A stretch of 64,000 nt of DNA from Anthoceros angustus (lineage: Eukaryota; Streptophyta; Anthocerotopsida; Anthocerotales; Anthocerotaceae). Within the stretch, counting starts at the first letter, position 1; the number at the start of each line of letters is the position of its first letter. The notes beneath the pieces are model-generated. The model saw nothing but the letters and a program-made list of their open reading frames with translations. It had not been told where the DNA came from and did not search any database. Positions 46,481 through 59,786 of the stretch are shown in pieces. The stretch covers positions 62,001 to 126,000 of the forward strand of contig VJWM01000144.1 of the NCBI GenBank assembly GCA_010909165.1, given 5' to 3'. The position numbers and the translations under genes were made by a program.

Positions 46481-47259
46481 GGAAGATGCAGGTTTCCGTA
46501 TGGTTCAGCCTAGGAATTGAGACAACACTTGTTCCAAGTCCAGCCTAGTCTACAAACCCTGCAACACCACACGAAACCAAGGATGTCGTGCGGCACCGAG
46601 CCCGAGGACTGACACGCTTCGCCATTACTTCTTTGTGATAGGCGTCCTCTGTCGGCCTCGACATTATAGACCCAACAGCCCGTCTCACCACCTTCGTGAC
46701 TATTAGGTGACACGGTTGTACACGCAGAACATCAATTGGTTGGGAGACACGTCTGTACACGCAGAACATTAATGGGTTGCTGAGGCGGCAGCGGCTATCA
46801 CTATAATTCAACACCCGTCGGAATTGATTGCTGCGTTGGATGTTGAATCACAAATTGCCAATGCCGCCGGCGTGTTCTGAATCGTCTCCCCGTTCACCTT
46901 GTTGCGGATTGCACAAGCAGACAGCGACGCCTTCCTTTAGCCTCTCGCCCAAGAGAGAACTTTTAATGGTAGCTCGCGGACAGTGAGAATTTCCGGTCAG
47001 CTTCCAGCCTTGTGCTGAGCTTACTCTTGTCCTCCCTTCGGCGCCAGTGAGTTTTCACTTGAATTGTGATTAGGGGAACATCGCTTCTGTTGTGATAGGT
47101 TGTTGTCCTCGCAGGCGTGTCTGGAGTTGGCAGTAGCGGCATCTGAGGTAGGTCGTTGAGCGCTTGATCCATGTTGGAGATGACGATGGTCCCGTCGTCC
47201 AGGGGGCGATCGACAAGACGATAATCGTTGATCCCAGGAACAGAGGTTCGGGCATCATC
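46481..47259. promoter_or_regulatory. Upstream region of giant GTPase gene, with a 36-bp tandem repeat
   Basis: Two units at 46709-46743 and 46745-46779 share gacacg, tgtacacgcagaacat and ggttg. The rest has no supported gene. The large frame is open back to 47164 but starts there with TTG after an in-frame TAG; the first ATG is 47260. A leader exon with an intron between about 46900 and 47160 is possible. Confidence 0.45.
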
Positions 47260-50200
47260 ATGGGAGGATATCCGATGTGGGTGGAGGGGGCGTGTGAAGG
47301 GAGCGACGGCGAGATTGCCACTCCCGCATGGCCTGACACCGAAAGCGGTCTAGCTGACTCAGGGAACTTCAGGTCGGATTGCAACGCCACGGGAGCTGAA
47401 ACTGCACAACCGAGGTCGTTGGAAGATAATGGGGAGGCGATTGGAAGTGTGTACATGACTCGGAATGTCATGGAGGAGGTTGCGCATGCGAAGGTATTTC
47501 CTGACGGTAGCAGCGGTGCAACTTCGAGGGATGTCGAGGGGCCGACACTGCATAGGCTCATGCGTGTGAGGGCCGACAAGTTGGACCAGAGCTTTGTGAA
47601 GAAGATAATCTTGCCTCCGGATGGTATTGAGGGGTTCTGCAATGACGTCAGGTTCAACTCAGCGGCATGTCGTGATGGAACGACGCTGCTGGATTTCGAC
47701 GCCTTGAACAATGCGTCTGCCCACGTCGTGGGACTGTATGGGAGTAAGAAGGTTCTCGCTCGAGTTTTCTCCAAGCTTGGGTTTCATACTGTCGTGTCCT
47801 CGATGCTGGGCTGTCTTGATGTAGGGATTTATGGCTTTCTTCATCAGGGAGTATTGTTCCTTTTGTATTGGCATGAGGGTGAACGAATGCTGAAGGCCTC
47901 GAGGAAGGATGTGTCTTGCAACTTCATTCGTTATCTGGCGGACTTATGTGCGACTGTCTACATCTGCCTGGAGGATGAAAATGATGTGGACTTGTCTCTC
48001 ATGACCTCGGGGCGGTCTACTGCTGCTGAAAAGCAGCGTACGCAGAGGCTGGAGATATCAGTGGTCAGGCAGCCAGAGAACAGTGTGAAGCTGCGGAAGG
48101 GCTTTGACAACCTTAAGCGTCCTCTGTGCCTTCCAGGGAAGGAGCCAGGCAATATCGGCACATCTTCCTGCTCGGGGCCTAGTTTCAGACTTGCTGGCGG
48201 TCTTCACCGTTGCGCATTTCTTTCTGCATCAGTAGTCCCTCCTAAGAAGATTCGGACGTTGCAGAAAAAGACACTGGACATTCAAAGCTTGGCAAAGGTG
48301 GTTGAGGAGTGGTCTGCCTCCTTCAATCTTGACGTTACTCAACTACCTTACCGTGAACTTTGCCTGTTTCTAGAACATGCTGGTCTTGAAGGGAGCAGAG
48401 ACTTGCCCTTGCTCAGGGAGTCCTTCGAAAGAAGAAGAACGCATTTTCAATTTGCAGAGTTCTTCGAGTCACACAAGTTACAAGAGCGGGAAACGATGAT
48501 GAGAATCTTTGACAGGGCTCAAAAAACGTACTTGCAGCTTTCCCACTCACAGACTGAGCATGCGAGTCACTCTGTCCTCCCTGCTCGCTCCCTGTACATG
48601 CTGAGGTCTACGTTCTTGACACCGAGCGCGGAAGATCTTGTTCAGACAGAAGCTGCCCTGGTTAACATTTGGACAGGTGATGGTGGCCTTCAAGGAGGAA
48701 CAAGTTCTGCATCTTTTATTTTTGTCGGCACAAAGTTCCGTATGCATATGATCAAAGGGGCCCACTGGACCAATGGGGAGTTCCGCGTGCATCGCATTTG
48801 CTCAAAACGGTCTTCAAGTTCGGCGGGGCCTATCCTTTGTGGGGAGGTATTTGTGGCCAGGCCCACAGGTGCTGGAGCAGATATCAAGGTAACATGCAAG
48901 GCTCTGAACGAGGATTGCCCCGAAGGTCCAGTGTTAACGTCTCGTCTTATGAATGTCACCATTCAGAATGTGAGTAGCCAAAATGGAAGGAGTGAGGACT
49001 TGGAAGTGATGCTTAGTACAGGAGGACCATCAGGCGAAGGGATGCTGGCATGGATGGAGTCATATTGCAAGCCTGCTGTGAACATAATGCAGGAAGGGTT
49101 CGATGTTGTGAAAGAAGTTTTTTTTCTTACTGCCCAGAGTGATGCTATCCTTTCTCGAGTTCTAAAAGATGTACAGGGGATCCTCAGTTCGTCTGAGCTT
49201 CTCAACCAATTCAAGGAGCGATTTTCAAAGCAAGCTCTGGCGCAGTTGAAGAAGGAAAGCGCAGTGAATATCGACTCAAAATTCCGCTCCGTTGCCCCAG
49301 AAGTCGAGGAAGATTCCCAGGGACTGATCGTATCAAAGGACCCCCAGCAGTGGAAACCACTGCGGGAGCTGTTGCGAAGGGTTTCTGATGAAGCCTGTGC
49401 CGAAGTTTCACGCGCAGTAGAGGAAATGGTGAAGAGAGAACTATGCCCCATGTTGTGGACGAAGATAGAGTTTGAAGCAAAGCGTGATGCCAACCGCTTG
49501 GAACAGTCCTTTGAAAAGGGGGAAAGGCAATTAGTGACCAGGTTACAAGAGCAGCTACTTGGGGGGACACGTCGAGAAAATTGTCTGTCCGTCCGAAGGT
49601 GCATCTTCCAGCGTGGTCAGAGAGAGTCCTTCATTGCTAAAGCTCTCACTTTTGTTTCACGTCGCAGCTCAGAAGGTGAAAGCTGTGACAAGCTGGAGGT
49701 TCATTTTGAGTCAGAAGAACAAACAGACAGTCAGCGAATCGCCTGGAATATTGAAGAGCTTACACCAATGAAGAAGGATTTGGACGCTTCCATGTGCAAT
49801 TACGGGCACCTCATCATCCCAAAGTGTTCTCAAAACTACAGGTTGATCGAGGTAGACCCAAACTCAGAGAGGCTATTTCAAGTGGTTGCGGTGAAATCCG
49901 GTGAAGTTTTAGTGTTCGTGGAGGATCTTAAACAGCCAGCACTTCATCTCTTCGTGCTCCCGAGGCTGGGAGTAGACATAAAAGGCATGAATCCTGTGAA
50001 GACCTTCAAGAGGGGTTACGACATTGTGGCAGTGGATGAAGTATCCAAGCTTGTTGGCTTGTATGATAGGGAAATTGGCACAATCGCCATCCTGCGCCTT
50101 GACAAATCATTCCATCACTCGGACTGGTCTGGAGTTACCTTGAATCTCTCGGGGTACTCCGAAATTAGGATTTTGACTTCTATGTCCTTCATCCCTGGCC

Positions 50201-53200
50201 GGGGGGAAATGGTGCTAGTTGACGAAGATTTCAAAGTTCGGGTGTTCGAGATCAGCCATCCTGCGATGTTGAGACCAGGGCATATTCAGTTACCGGGACC
50301 AGGGCATAACATTTGTGTTTCCACAGATGGATATTGTTTACTGGCCTTGTATAAGTCCCTTGCAGATGGACCTGCGGAAGCAGCAGAGCGCTTGACGCAA
50401 CGCAGTGACCAGAGTGAACATACCCAGCTTGCAGTGGACGATTCTGCTGAAGGTTCTTTAAAGATTGAGGTCTACCTGCTTGGGGAATCAATGTGTCATC
50501 TCAAGACACTCTTCCTTGACTACGCAGTAGCAGACGTAAGAAGCATTAATGCAGCTGTGGTGGCCTTTGGATCACAGGTCCATCTCGTACTTCTGGATGC
50601 TTCAAGGCCGGACAGAGGCATATGCTCAAAAGTCATTGAGATCACAACGGCTTCCGAAGTCTGCCAGCTGCAACATATGTATAGAGGTCGGCAGACTGCC
50701 ATTTCTTCTGAAAGAACTGAAAAGGGTGGCCATGGCTGTCCGGCTTTAGACTATGTCTACCACATATTTGAGAAGTATGCCACGAGCCCCCCTCTGATCC
50801 AGAAGACAAGATATCTCCATCTCCATCTGGTTTTGGCTGGTGAATCCAAGGAGAAACAGGAGGCTTTGAAGCGCAGCTCTGTGAGTTACGTCAATTGTTC
50901 CTTGAACAAGCTGGCACGAGATAAAGGGAAACAGTTCTCGCAGCTGAGAATAGCTGTTTCCGCAGGCACTGTGGATAGCTACATTGTCCATAATATCCTT
51001 TTGGAGAGCACGGAAGGTAGGAACATTGTGAATTTAGGGGATTGGGTGCGACAACTTGTTTGCCTTGTGCCCATTCAAATAGCCCGAGCCGAGAAGAATA
51101 CCCTGCGGCCTTTAGTAGACGGTCTGCAAAATCCCAACCTGAATTATGCAGATGCAGTGGGGCTTGCTCAGGCTCTACGATTTGGTTTCTACGACTCCGT
51201 GTTAGCCCACTGGTCTGGGAATATCAAAGTGATATCGTCCATGGGTAAGCAGAGCAGTGGTAAGTCCTACCTGCTGAACCATTTGGCTGGTTCTTTATTC
51301 GATGTGGCTGGAGGCCGATGCTCAGACGGAGTGTGGATGACAATGCGTGCATCCCAAAGCTGCTTATACGTAATTCTGGACTTCGAGGGCCTGGGAAGCT
51401 TTGAGAGAAGCGAGCAGGAGGATATGCTATACTCTGTTCTAAATGCATCTGTAAGCAATATCACGATATTCACTAACAAGGTAAGGCATTCAATCTGTCC
51501 TTGTGGATTTCGGTACTGAGTGTACAGCAACGCATAGGGCTAACCACACGATCTGGACAGGATTTTCATGTTGACAAGGAAATAGGAGCTGTCTTTGACC
51601 GTCTTGAGAATGGCGTAAGCTTGGTTACGCGGGACAACCGGCTCTTTAAGGGCATCTTGTATATGGCCATCAAAGACGTGGATATATCAGACGTGGATGA
51701 CGTGAAAGAAGAATTCTCGGCGAAGATACAGCAAAGATGTGACAAATCTCAACACTGCTTTCTCACAAAGATGTACGGCGGGGGGGTTGAGATAGCAGCG
51801 ATGCCACCCTTCCAAAAGTTGGAATTTCACGACAGTGTTGCCGCTGTAGCTACAGCTTTAGAGGAATTGGAAGCTGTCCACCGCAATGGCAACAACTTTG
51901 CAGTAGATCTGAAGCTGGTAATGGCTCAGATAACTGCCAAGGATTGGTCTCCAATTGACTCAAAGCGCTTAGCTTTGAAACTGGAGCTCCTCAAGAGACA
52001 CATGAATGCAGCGATCGCTATGGGAAAGGTGATGAGCAAGGCACACCATGTTCTGAGAAACTTTGCAACGCAGGAGGAAGTGGCTGATATCCCTGTTGAG
52101 GTTGACGGTGTGGTCTTCCATCTTAGTGACACGGACTTGAACCTGTACCCTCACGAGGACAGCCAAGAGATGGGTGAGATACTTCAGACCCTGAATGATC
52201 ATTTCCAAGGTGTAGAAAAGCGGACTGGTGTGGATGATGAGCGGTGGCACACTTCCTTTGAGAAATTTCTCATGGCATTGGCTGATAGGCGGAGGGGGAG
52301 AATTCTTGAATGGATCAGGTGCAACACAGCAGAGTTCCAGCAGGAGGATGGTGATGTTCAGAAGCTTCGTTCGGAAGCTATTGCCACGCTGGCTGAAGTC
52401 AAGCAGAGTCTGTCCCTCTGTAGCAGCAAATGCGAGACCTGTTTCCTGCGATGCGTTATTTCGAAAGGTCATCCAGGCCTGCACACGTGCAGGGGGAAGC
52501 ATTACTGCTCGGACGTTTGTACGTTTTGCTCTGAGGAGCAATTGACGAGCTTGCTGTCTAGTGCGTGTGGCCATCTCTCGGGACATGAAGGTCCACACGA
52601 CTGTAAGTGCAGAAGTCACACTTGTGCAAAGGATTGTTCTCTTCTCAAGTCATCCACCTGCAATCGGACTTGTGCCATGAAGCCTGGACATGGTGGGGAC
52701 CACAGGTGCGATACCAAGCAGCACTTGTGCGCAGAGAAGTGCTCTTTACCGGAGTGCAGAAACCTCTGCACTATCAGTGTTGACGGCGGAGAACATGACG
52801 ACCATATCTGTCATGAAAGGATGTGTCCCATGACGTGCATCGTGGACGGGTGCAACAGGAAGTGCATATTCGGGGACCACTTTCATTCTGTTACCTCTGC
52901 TAGGCATTTCTGCGGCAACGAGCACACTTGCAAGAAGCAGTGTGAGGCGGATGGAATGTGCGAGATTGTGACACAGGTGGTGAAGAAGACCAAGGGTTTC
53001 GATGGGAAGCGATATCGCTTTGAAGACGAGCAAGTTTCTGAGCAGAACGGGGTCAGGAAATCTTGCTGTATCCCGATTCCACCCTGGAAGTTAAAGCACG
53101 AGGGGAGGCACTGTCACAGTGTCAACCCCAAAGCAGTGCACCTTTGCACAACAAGATGTCCAGCTTGTGCATACTTCTGCAATCGTCCCATGGGGCATCT

Positions 53201-54296
53201 GGGCTTACATGACACCGCACACGGAGACATGAGGAACGTCAATTTTGTGGCAGGGTCAGAGGACATCGACCTTGTGGACTGGAAGTATGCTCGGGGAGGG
53301 TCCGGTGTGGCCGAGATGTGCGTTGTACATTGTAAAACCCAAGGCCGCGGGCACATCCACTCGGTCAGGTCTGGTGCCCATGATGGAAGCAAGGAGGGGG
53401 CAAGGCATCAGACTGGACGGCATGGGCCTGAGACGACTGTCCCCAAGACTGCAATGACTCACAAGGCATACTGGAAGCACTTGATGTTCAAGGATCCCTG
53501 CCAAGCGCGGGACCAGAGGCAGGTCGAGATGTGTCGCTCGGAAGATCATGCATCTGCAACCGCGGCATCGCGACAGCGATCCTACTGTACTGAGAGGTTG
53601 TGGGACAAATCTGTCAGGAGTACAGGATCTACAACTATGGAAGGGTATGCGACGGAGAACGGCCATGCCGTGGGCTGCAACAAGATGAAAAATGCTCCAT
53701 GCCACCTAGTGTTCGTCATCGACAGGTCCTACTCTATGGGCTCTACAGATGTGAAGCCAACACTGGCAAGATTTGCAGCCCTCAACAACCGGCTGGGCTG
53801 CGTGTACGAAGCCGTCACCCGATTCATCCGGACTCGGATTGCAGATGGTCAGCTAGATGTGGTATCCATAGTCCTCTTCCGCCAGCAAGCCATCATCGCC
53901 GTGGAGAGACAGCCCATTTCTGAGAACCTTCTAGATGGTCTCCCGCAACACTCCAAGATCCGTGGAGGCGCCATCTACTCATGCGGCCTGGATCTGGTAC
54001 AGCAGATTCTACAGCGAGCTTCTGCGGATGCCTCGATCCTAGGCAAGCAGCCTGCTGTCATCTTCCTGAGTGGCGGCGCAAATTGCGGTGTCACGGATCC
54101 GGTGGCCATGGTGAAGAAGATGAAAGACCGCGACAACAATCTCGTCTTCCACACGATTCGCTTCCGTGCAGACAATAAGGACGAGGAGACATTGCAGAGG
54201 ATGGCAGCCTCCGGCGCGGGGAAGTACCAGGTCTGCATCCACGGAGTGCAGCTAACAAGGAGCTTTGAAGGTTTAGCCAAGAGTTTGAGGACATGA
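47260..54296 (+). CDS. Giant GBP/VLIG-like GTPase - NFX1-like zinc array - vWA protein, copy 1
   Basis: Two exons, 47260-51480 and 51561-54296, join in phase 0 (80-bp GT-AG intron) and encode 2318 residues. Residues 1-860 form an N-terminal region I do not recognise. A strand-rich, propeller-like segment follows at about 860-1100 (LFQVVAVKSGEVLVFVEDL, then GYDIVAVDEVSKLVGLYD, then GEMVLVDEDFKVRVFEI). A large dynamin/GBP/VLIG-type GTPase domain comes next: P-loop GKQSSGKS (1329-1336), switch DGVWMTM, DFEGLG (1374-1379) and an IKD motif (1444-1446) like the RD of GBPs. The intron lies between G3 and IKD. Residues about 1690-1965 hold many Cys/His in NFX1/RING-like spacing (CGHLSGHEGPHDC, CAMKPGHGGDHRC). 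Residues about 2122-2318 are a von Willebrand A domain with MIDAS DRSYS (2128-2132). By analogy with GBP/VLIG proteins a cell-autonomous defence or membrane-remodelling role is possible; this is inference. Confidence 0.85.
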
Positions 54297-56699
54297 GGTA
54301 GTCTTGAGCCATGTGCGGGCCTTCAAGAGGGGCCTTCAAGAGCAAGTTGCAAGATTCTAAATTTTTCCAGTTGCAAGATCTTTCCACAGAGCATTCTGCA
54401 ATTCATGTCTCGTGCAGAGACGTCTGTAAATGTTCTTCAAGCTTGTGGTGCAATCTCTCAGGATGGAGATCTTACAGTTGGGCAAAAGTCAGTGGTCTTG
54501 GGGCATGCGGAATGCTTGCAGACAAGGGGATAGAAGAAGAAGAAGAATTTTATTTTAGTCCGCTAAGGACGGATTTCCGTCATAGGACTTGGTACTTAAC
54601 AACTTGTACCATGGTGTGCCTAAGCTACTTAGGCTGGGCATTCACTCCCTTTAGGAACCCCATCTAAGTACCGATCTAAGATAATCATGACGTCCTTATA
54701 AATGTGTGTCCATTTGGCCTAAGCCATTTGGATAGGTGCATCCATAAACGGGAGTCACGTCAAGATCCAGTCACTAAATGGAGGAAGGAGATTCATGCAT
54801 GCGCTGGCTACTCAGTGGTCCCTAGGGACTGGACGATGCAAATGCAAAGTATGACTTCCCAGCAGCCAGTCAGGAGTTAGGGAGAATGCAACAGGCAGCC
54901 ATCAATCTCCACATACTTAGATGAAACAGTTAAGCCTCTCGAAATGTCAAGTCAGATCTTGCTAGCTGAGGTGTTTGAAGCAGCAAGCTACAGAATATCT
55001 GGAAGCTGTGATTTTACAGTCTTACCACGACCTCCTACTCAGAACGGTCACAGCCTAGGAAACGCAAGCTAAACCGAAACACACCTGGTCTAACACGCGG
55101 TTTTTAAATATAAGCATTAATCCCGGATGACAGGGGGATGACACAGGATAGATATCCCGGCCGATCCGCTTTTGAATTTTTATGGGCACGTGATGTATCT
55201 AACAAATCCGGGTAAACGGAGCGACATATCCTCATCCTCCGCTATCCATAATCTTAATTTTGCCGTAAATGGGTAAATGTCTTCTCCCTTCCAAGGATGT
55301 CATCCAAAACATGAGTTCCCATCCACATACAATGTCCCAAGCACATAGAGGACCAGGATCTTTCTTTTATTTCTTCCTCCCTCCATTCATTCATCACTGA
55401 TGCTTCTTCCCTCTGTTCATTCATCTTCGTTGTTGACGCTGGAATTTTTACTTGTCTAATCTTTGGCATAAGCACCAAATCCGTAGTATGAAGCACCAAA
55501 TCCATGCTATGAGAACGAACACGGCATGGCGCATCTTTTCGAATCTCTAAACTCAATGTTCTGTCTCTTCATGGTAAGACAGTGCCGTTTTTCCTTCATC
55601 AAAACCCACTTCCAGCAAACTTCGCTCAAGACCTCGTAAAAATACACAAAGTCCAAACGCTCACAAATCGACATCAACTCCAAACGAGTCGTTTCAGCGT
55701 TCTGGGGTTAAAAGGCTGGGAAGCGAGGGCGATGGAGTCCTTTGTAGTGGTTAGCAACTGCATCTGGATGGGAGACGTTTGTACAAGGTAGGCAACGGCA
55801 ATCGCGGAGTAGCTTATCTCCATCTCCCGCCGCCAGCAATTGATGACCCGCCCAAATTAATTATACAGAGATAAACGCGATGCCCCAATGCTCCCGTACC
55901 CCCAGGCCGTCGTGGGCATCGCGCATGGCTCTGAGAATGGATGGGGCGGCATGTGTGCACAGAGATTTGGGCATGGAGACCTCGAAGCATGTGCATGGCG
56001 TTCCGTCGCTGATGGGCATGGGGCGGAAACCGGAAACCGGGAACCGGGGGTGCTGGTGGTCTGTTCGGCCGTTCGGCCTCGGGAGTAGAGCGCAGCCTTC
56101 GCAATGATGGTCATTATGGGGCGACTTAGGCAGCATCAATGGCGGAGTCGGTCATCCCGGCCGCCGATAATAACTGATGACCCGCCGGAACTCGTCGCTC
56201 TATGAAACGCGAATCGGCGAGCGTGTTTTCAGGATCTCTTCTGAGTCGACTTCCACTCTCATCTTCCCGCGAAGTGCGAGAGGCGAGATTTTGCGTCTAG
56301 CAGGAAGCCTTGGTGTGCGCCTCCTTTCTGTGCGCGCTGCCGGGCGAGTTCTCGCTTCTGGTATGAACTTCCTTCCCTTCCTGCTTCGATTCGATTGAGC
56401 CTGTCCCAAAACACAAGGAGCTTGTGCTTGCTTTGCTTGCTCGCGTTTCTCGAGTTCTTAGGAGCGGAATCTGCAGTCGTCTGTCGGCGTCTGGAGCTTT
56501 TCAAGTTTCAAGCTTGTGTGGTCAGGTATGTCTGTGTCCGAGATGACTGGTAAGTCCCATGTCTGCGGTTTGGAATGCATCCAATTGAACGTCCTTTGAA
56601 GCGTGTGCTTGCTCGGGGGAGCGCAGGTCGCTGAAGGAGCATGGGAGGAGGTCCAGAACTGTTGGAGGGAGCGTCGGAATTGAGCGGCGATGAGGTTTT
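54297..56699. other. Spacer between the tandem giant GTPase copies
   Basis: Contains a dispersed repeat end at 54533-54606. A short PPR-like scrap may lie around 54397-54530 (SVNVLQACGAISQDGDLTVG in one frame, weak). The GC-rich stretch 55860-56110 is open in several frames at once and shows no domain. The last 500 bp may be the promoter or leader of copy 2. Confidence 0.4.
54533..54606 (-). repeat. Dispersed repeat end with hairpin and (TTC)n tail, copy 3
   Basis: On the minus strand: ctatgacggaaatccgtcc, then ttagcggactaaaataaaa, then a ttc run. The 14-base inverted repeat around gacggaaatccgtc and the aataaa followed by a simple-repeat tail look like the 3' end of a non-LTR retroelement. 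Confidence 0.75.
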
Positions 56700-58703
56700 G
56701 ACCCCGCGTGGCCTGATACCGAAAGCGGTGTAGCTCACCCAGGGAGTTCATATCAGTAAGGAGCAGTGGGGATGCGGCAATGGCGCTCCTCTAATTTGTG
56801 TTGCATCCTCGCCTGTGAGCCAGCGGGTTGAAATAATTGATTCCCTCGTTTTGCGAGGGAAGACGGGGAGGTTGATGTAGCCGACGCTGGTGAGTGCGGT
56901 TCTCCTCCTGTTGTTGTTCCTCACCCTGTCTTGGAGGTTGAGGCCGTTGGAGCTGAAACTGCATCCCTGGTGGGGTTGGAAGATGACCGGGAGAAGGTTG
57001 AGAGAGTTTCCGTTCCCCCGAATGTGAGGCCGGGGGTTGCGAAGGTGTTACCTGATGCTAGCAGCGATGCAAGTGTTGAGGGGCCGACTCTGCACAGGCT
57101 CATGCACCTGAGGGATGATAAGCTGGATCAGAGCTTTGTGGAGAAGGTCGTCTTACCTCCAGACGAGATTGTGAAGTTCTGCAATGAGGTCAGACTGAAG
57201 TCAGCAGCGTGTCGTGATGGAAAGACGGTGCTGGATTTCAATGCGTTGAACAACGAATCTGTACACGCTGTGGGACTGTATGGGAGCAAGAAAATTCTCG
57301 CTCGAATTTTCTCGGAGCTTGGGTTGCAGACTGTGGTGTCCTCGATGCTTGGCTCTCTTGATGTAGGGATTTATGGCTTTCTTCATCAGGGAGTATTGTT
57401 CATCTTCTATTGGCATGAGGGTGAGCGAATGCTTGAGGCCTCCAGGAAGGATGTGTCTTGCAACTTCATTCGTTATGTGGCGGACTTGTGTGCCACTGTT
57501 TACATCTGCCTGGACGATGAAAATGACGTGGATTTGTCTCTCATGACCTCGGGGCACTCTACTGCTGCCTCTATAAAGCAGCGTACGCGGAGGCTGCAGA
57601 TATCAGTGGTCAGGCAGTCAGAGAACGATTTGAAGCTGCGGAAAGGCTTTCACAACTGTTCTTCTATCCTCACAGGGAAGAAGCCAGGCAATGTCGAGAC
57701 ATCTTCCTGCTCGGAGCGTGGTCTCAGACTTGCGGGCGGTCTTCACCGTTGCGTTTTTCTTACTTCATCACGTGTCCCTCCTAAGAAAGTTTTGAATCCA
57801 CATCAGAAGACTGTGGAGATTCGAAACTTTGCAAAGCTTGTTGAGGAATGGTGTGCTTCCGCTAATCTTGACTTCATTCAACTACCTCACCGTGACTTTT
57901 GCCTGTTTCTAGAGCATGCTGGTCTTGAAGGGAGCAGAGACTATCGCGCGCTGAAGGATTCCTTCGAAGTACGAAGAAAATCTCTAAAGGAAAAGTTTTA
58001 CAACTTAGAGGAGCGCTTGCAGGATGAAGAAAAGAAGATTTTGAATATTCTAAACGGAGTTCAAAATGCGTACTTGAAGCTTTACCATCCATGGGCTGAG
58101 AGCCTTGTTGCGACCTCTGAGGTTGACTCGTCCGGTGGAGCCTCCTCACCCGTGCAGAGTGCGTTCGAACCCAACGATGTGCTTCAGGCAGAAGCTGCCC
58201 TGGTTAACATCTGGACAGGTGACTGTGCGGTTCAAGCAGGAGAAAAGTCTGAATCTTTCATTTTGTTGGAAGAACCAGATTGCTTACGTGCAAGGCTCTG
58301 AATGATCATGGCCGACGGGACCTCATGGCGCACTGAGAGCTATGACACTGACGAGTTCATCGTGGTTAGCTTTTCCTCAGCACGGTCTTCAAGATCGGCA
58401 GGGCCTATCCTTTATGGGGAGGAATTTGTGGCCATAGCCAGAGGCGTTGTAGCAGAGAACCAGATTAAGCTTACGTGCAAGGCTCTGAATGAGAATTTTC
58501 CGGAAGGTCCTGTGTTAACGTCTCGATATATGAGCGTCACCATCCAGCATGTCAGTATCCAAAATCGAAGTATTAAGAAAGTGGCCCAATTGATGCTTAG
58601 TACAGGAGGACCATCAGGCGAAGGGATGCTTGCATGGATGGAGTCATATGGCAAGCCTGTTGTCCACCCTATCCAAGAAAGCATCGATACTCTGGTCTCT
58701 GCA

Positions 58704-58957
58704 GTTGAAAATTCTTCGATCAACAGTGACACCATCGTTGCTCGAGTTTTACAAGCTGCACACGAGGTCTTGAAGTCGTCTGAGCTTCTCATCCAATTTA
58801 AGAAGCGATATTCAAAGCAAGCTCTGGCGCAGTTGAAAATTCTTCGATCAACAGTGACACCATCGTTGCTCGAGTTTTACAAGCTGCACACGAGGTCTTG
58901 AAGTCGTCTGAGCTTCTCATCCAATTTAAGCGATATTCAAAGCAAGTTATGGCGCAA
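58704..58957 (+). repeat. 128-bp tandem duplication within copy 2
   Basis: Unit 58704-58831 (starting gttgaaaattcttcgatcaa) is repeated from 58832 with a 3-base deletion (aagaag to aag) and a few changes. Copy 1 has this region once (about 49110-49245). Since 128 is not a multiple of 3, the duplication shifts the frame and causes the stop at 58901. Confidence 0.9.
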
Positions 58958-59160
58958 TTGTTGAAGGAAAATGAAGTGAACATGGACTCCAAAAGCCCCA
59001 CCCAGGAGGCGGAAAACGCGTTCAACCTCGTTGCCCCTGAGGAGAGGAACTACTCCTGCAACTGGTGCGGAAGGTTTATGTTGAAGCCCGTGTTGAATTT
59101 TCGCGCGCAGTACAGACAATGGTGAAGAAGGAACTATGCCCCATGTTGATGAAGAAGATG

Positions 59161-59786
59161 GAGTTTGAAGCAAAGCATAATACCACTTTCCTAGAGCAGT
59201 CCTTTCGAAAGGAGGAAAGGGAATTTGTGACTAGCTTGCAGCAGCAGCTGTCCAGAGGGACACTTCGAGAGCGTCGTCTGTCTGTCCGAAGTTGTATCTT
59301 TCAGCGTGGTGTGAAAGAGACCTTCCAACCTAAAGCTTTACTTAAAACTATCGGTTTGCTTCGCAGCTCAGAAGGTAAAAGCTGTGACAAGCTGGAGGTT
59401 CATTTTTTGTTGGAAGAACCAGACAGTGAGCGGCTCGCGTGGACCATAGCTGAGCTTACACCGATGAAGAAGATGGAGTTTGAAGCAAAGCATAATACCA
59501 CTTTCCTAGAGCAGTCCTTTCGAAAGGAGGAAAGGCAATTTTGTGACTAGCTTGCAGCAGCAGCTGTCCAGGGGACACTTCGAGAGCGTCGTCTGTCTGT
59601 CCGAAGTTGTATCTTTCAGCGTGGTGTGAAAGAGACCTTCCAACCTAAAGCTTTACTTAAAACTATCGGTTTTCTTTCAGGCCGCAGAAGGTAAAAGCTG
59701 TGACAAGCTGGAGGTTCATTTTGTTGGAAGAACCAGACAGTGAGCGGCTCGCGTGGACCATAGCTGAGCTTACACCGATGAAGAAA
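59161..59786 (+). repeat. About 315-bp tandem duplication within copy 2
   Basis: The segment from gagtttgaagcaaagcataa at 59161 to the ccgatgaagaag at about 59472 is repeated starting at 59476 and ends near 59786 with several single-base indels. Copy 1 has one copy (about 49470-49775). The junction falls at a gatgaagaag sequence present at both ends, consistent with unequal exchange at microhomology. Confidence 0.9.

Noticed and set aside
54311-54667. 118-codon frame after the giant GTPase gene
   Set aside because: It runs into the dispersed repeat end and contains only a weak PPR-like scrap in another frame.
55857-56139. GC-rich region with several overlapping frames on both strands
   Set aside because: Composition effect; none aligns with the giant GTPase family or any motif.
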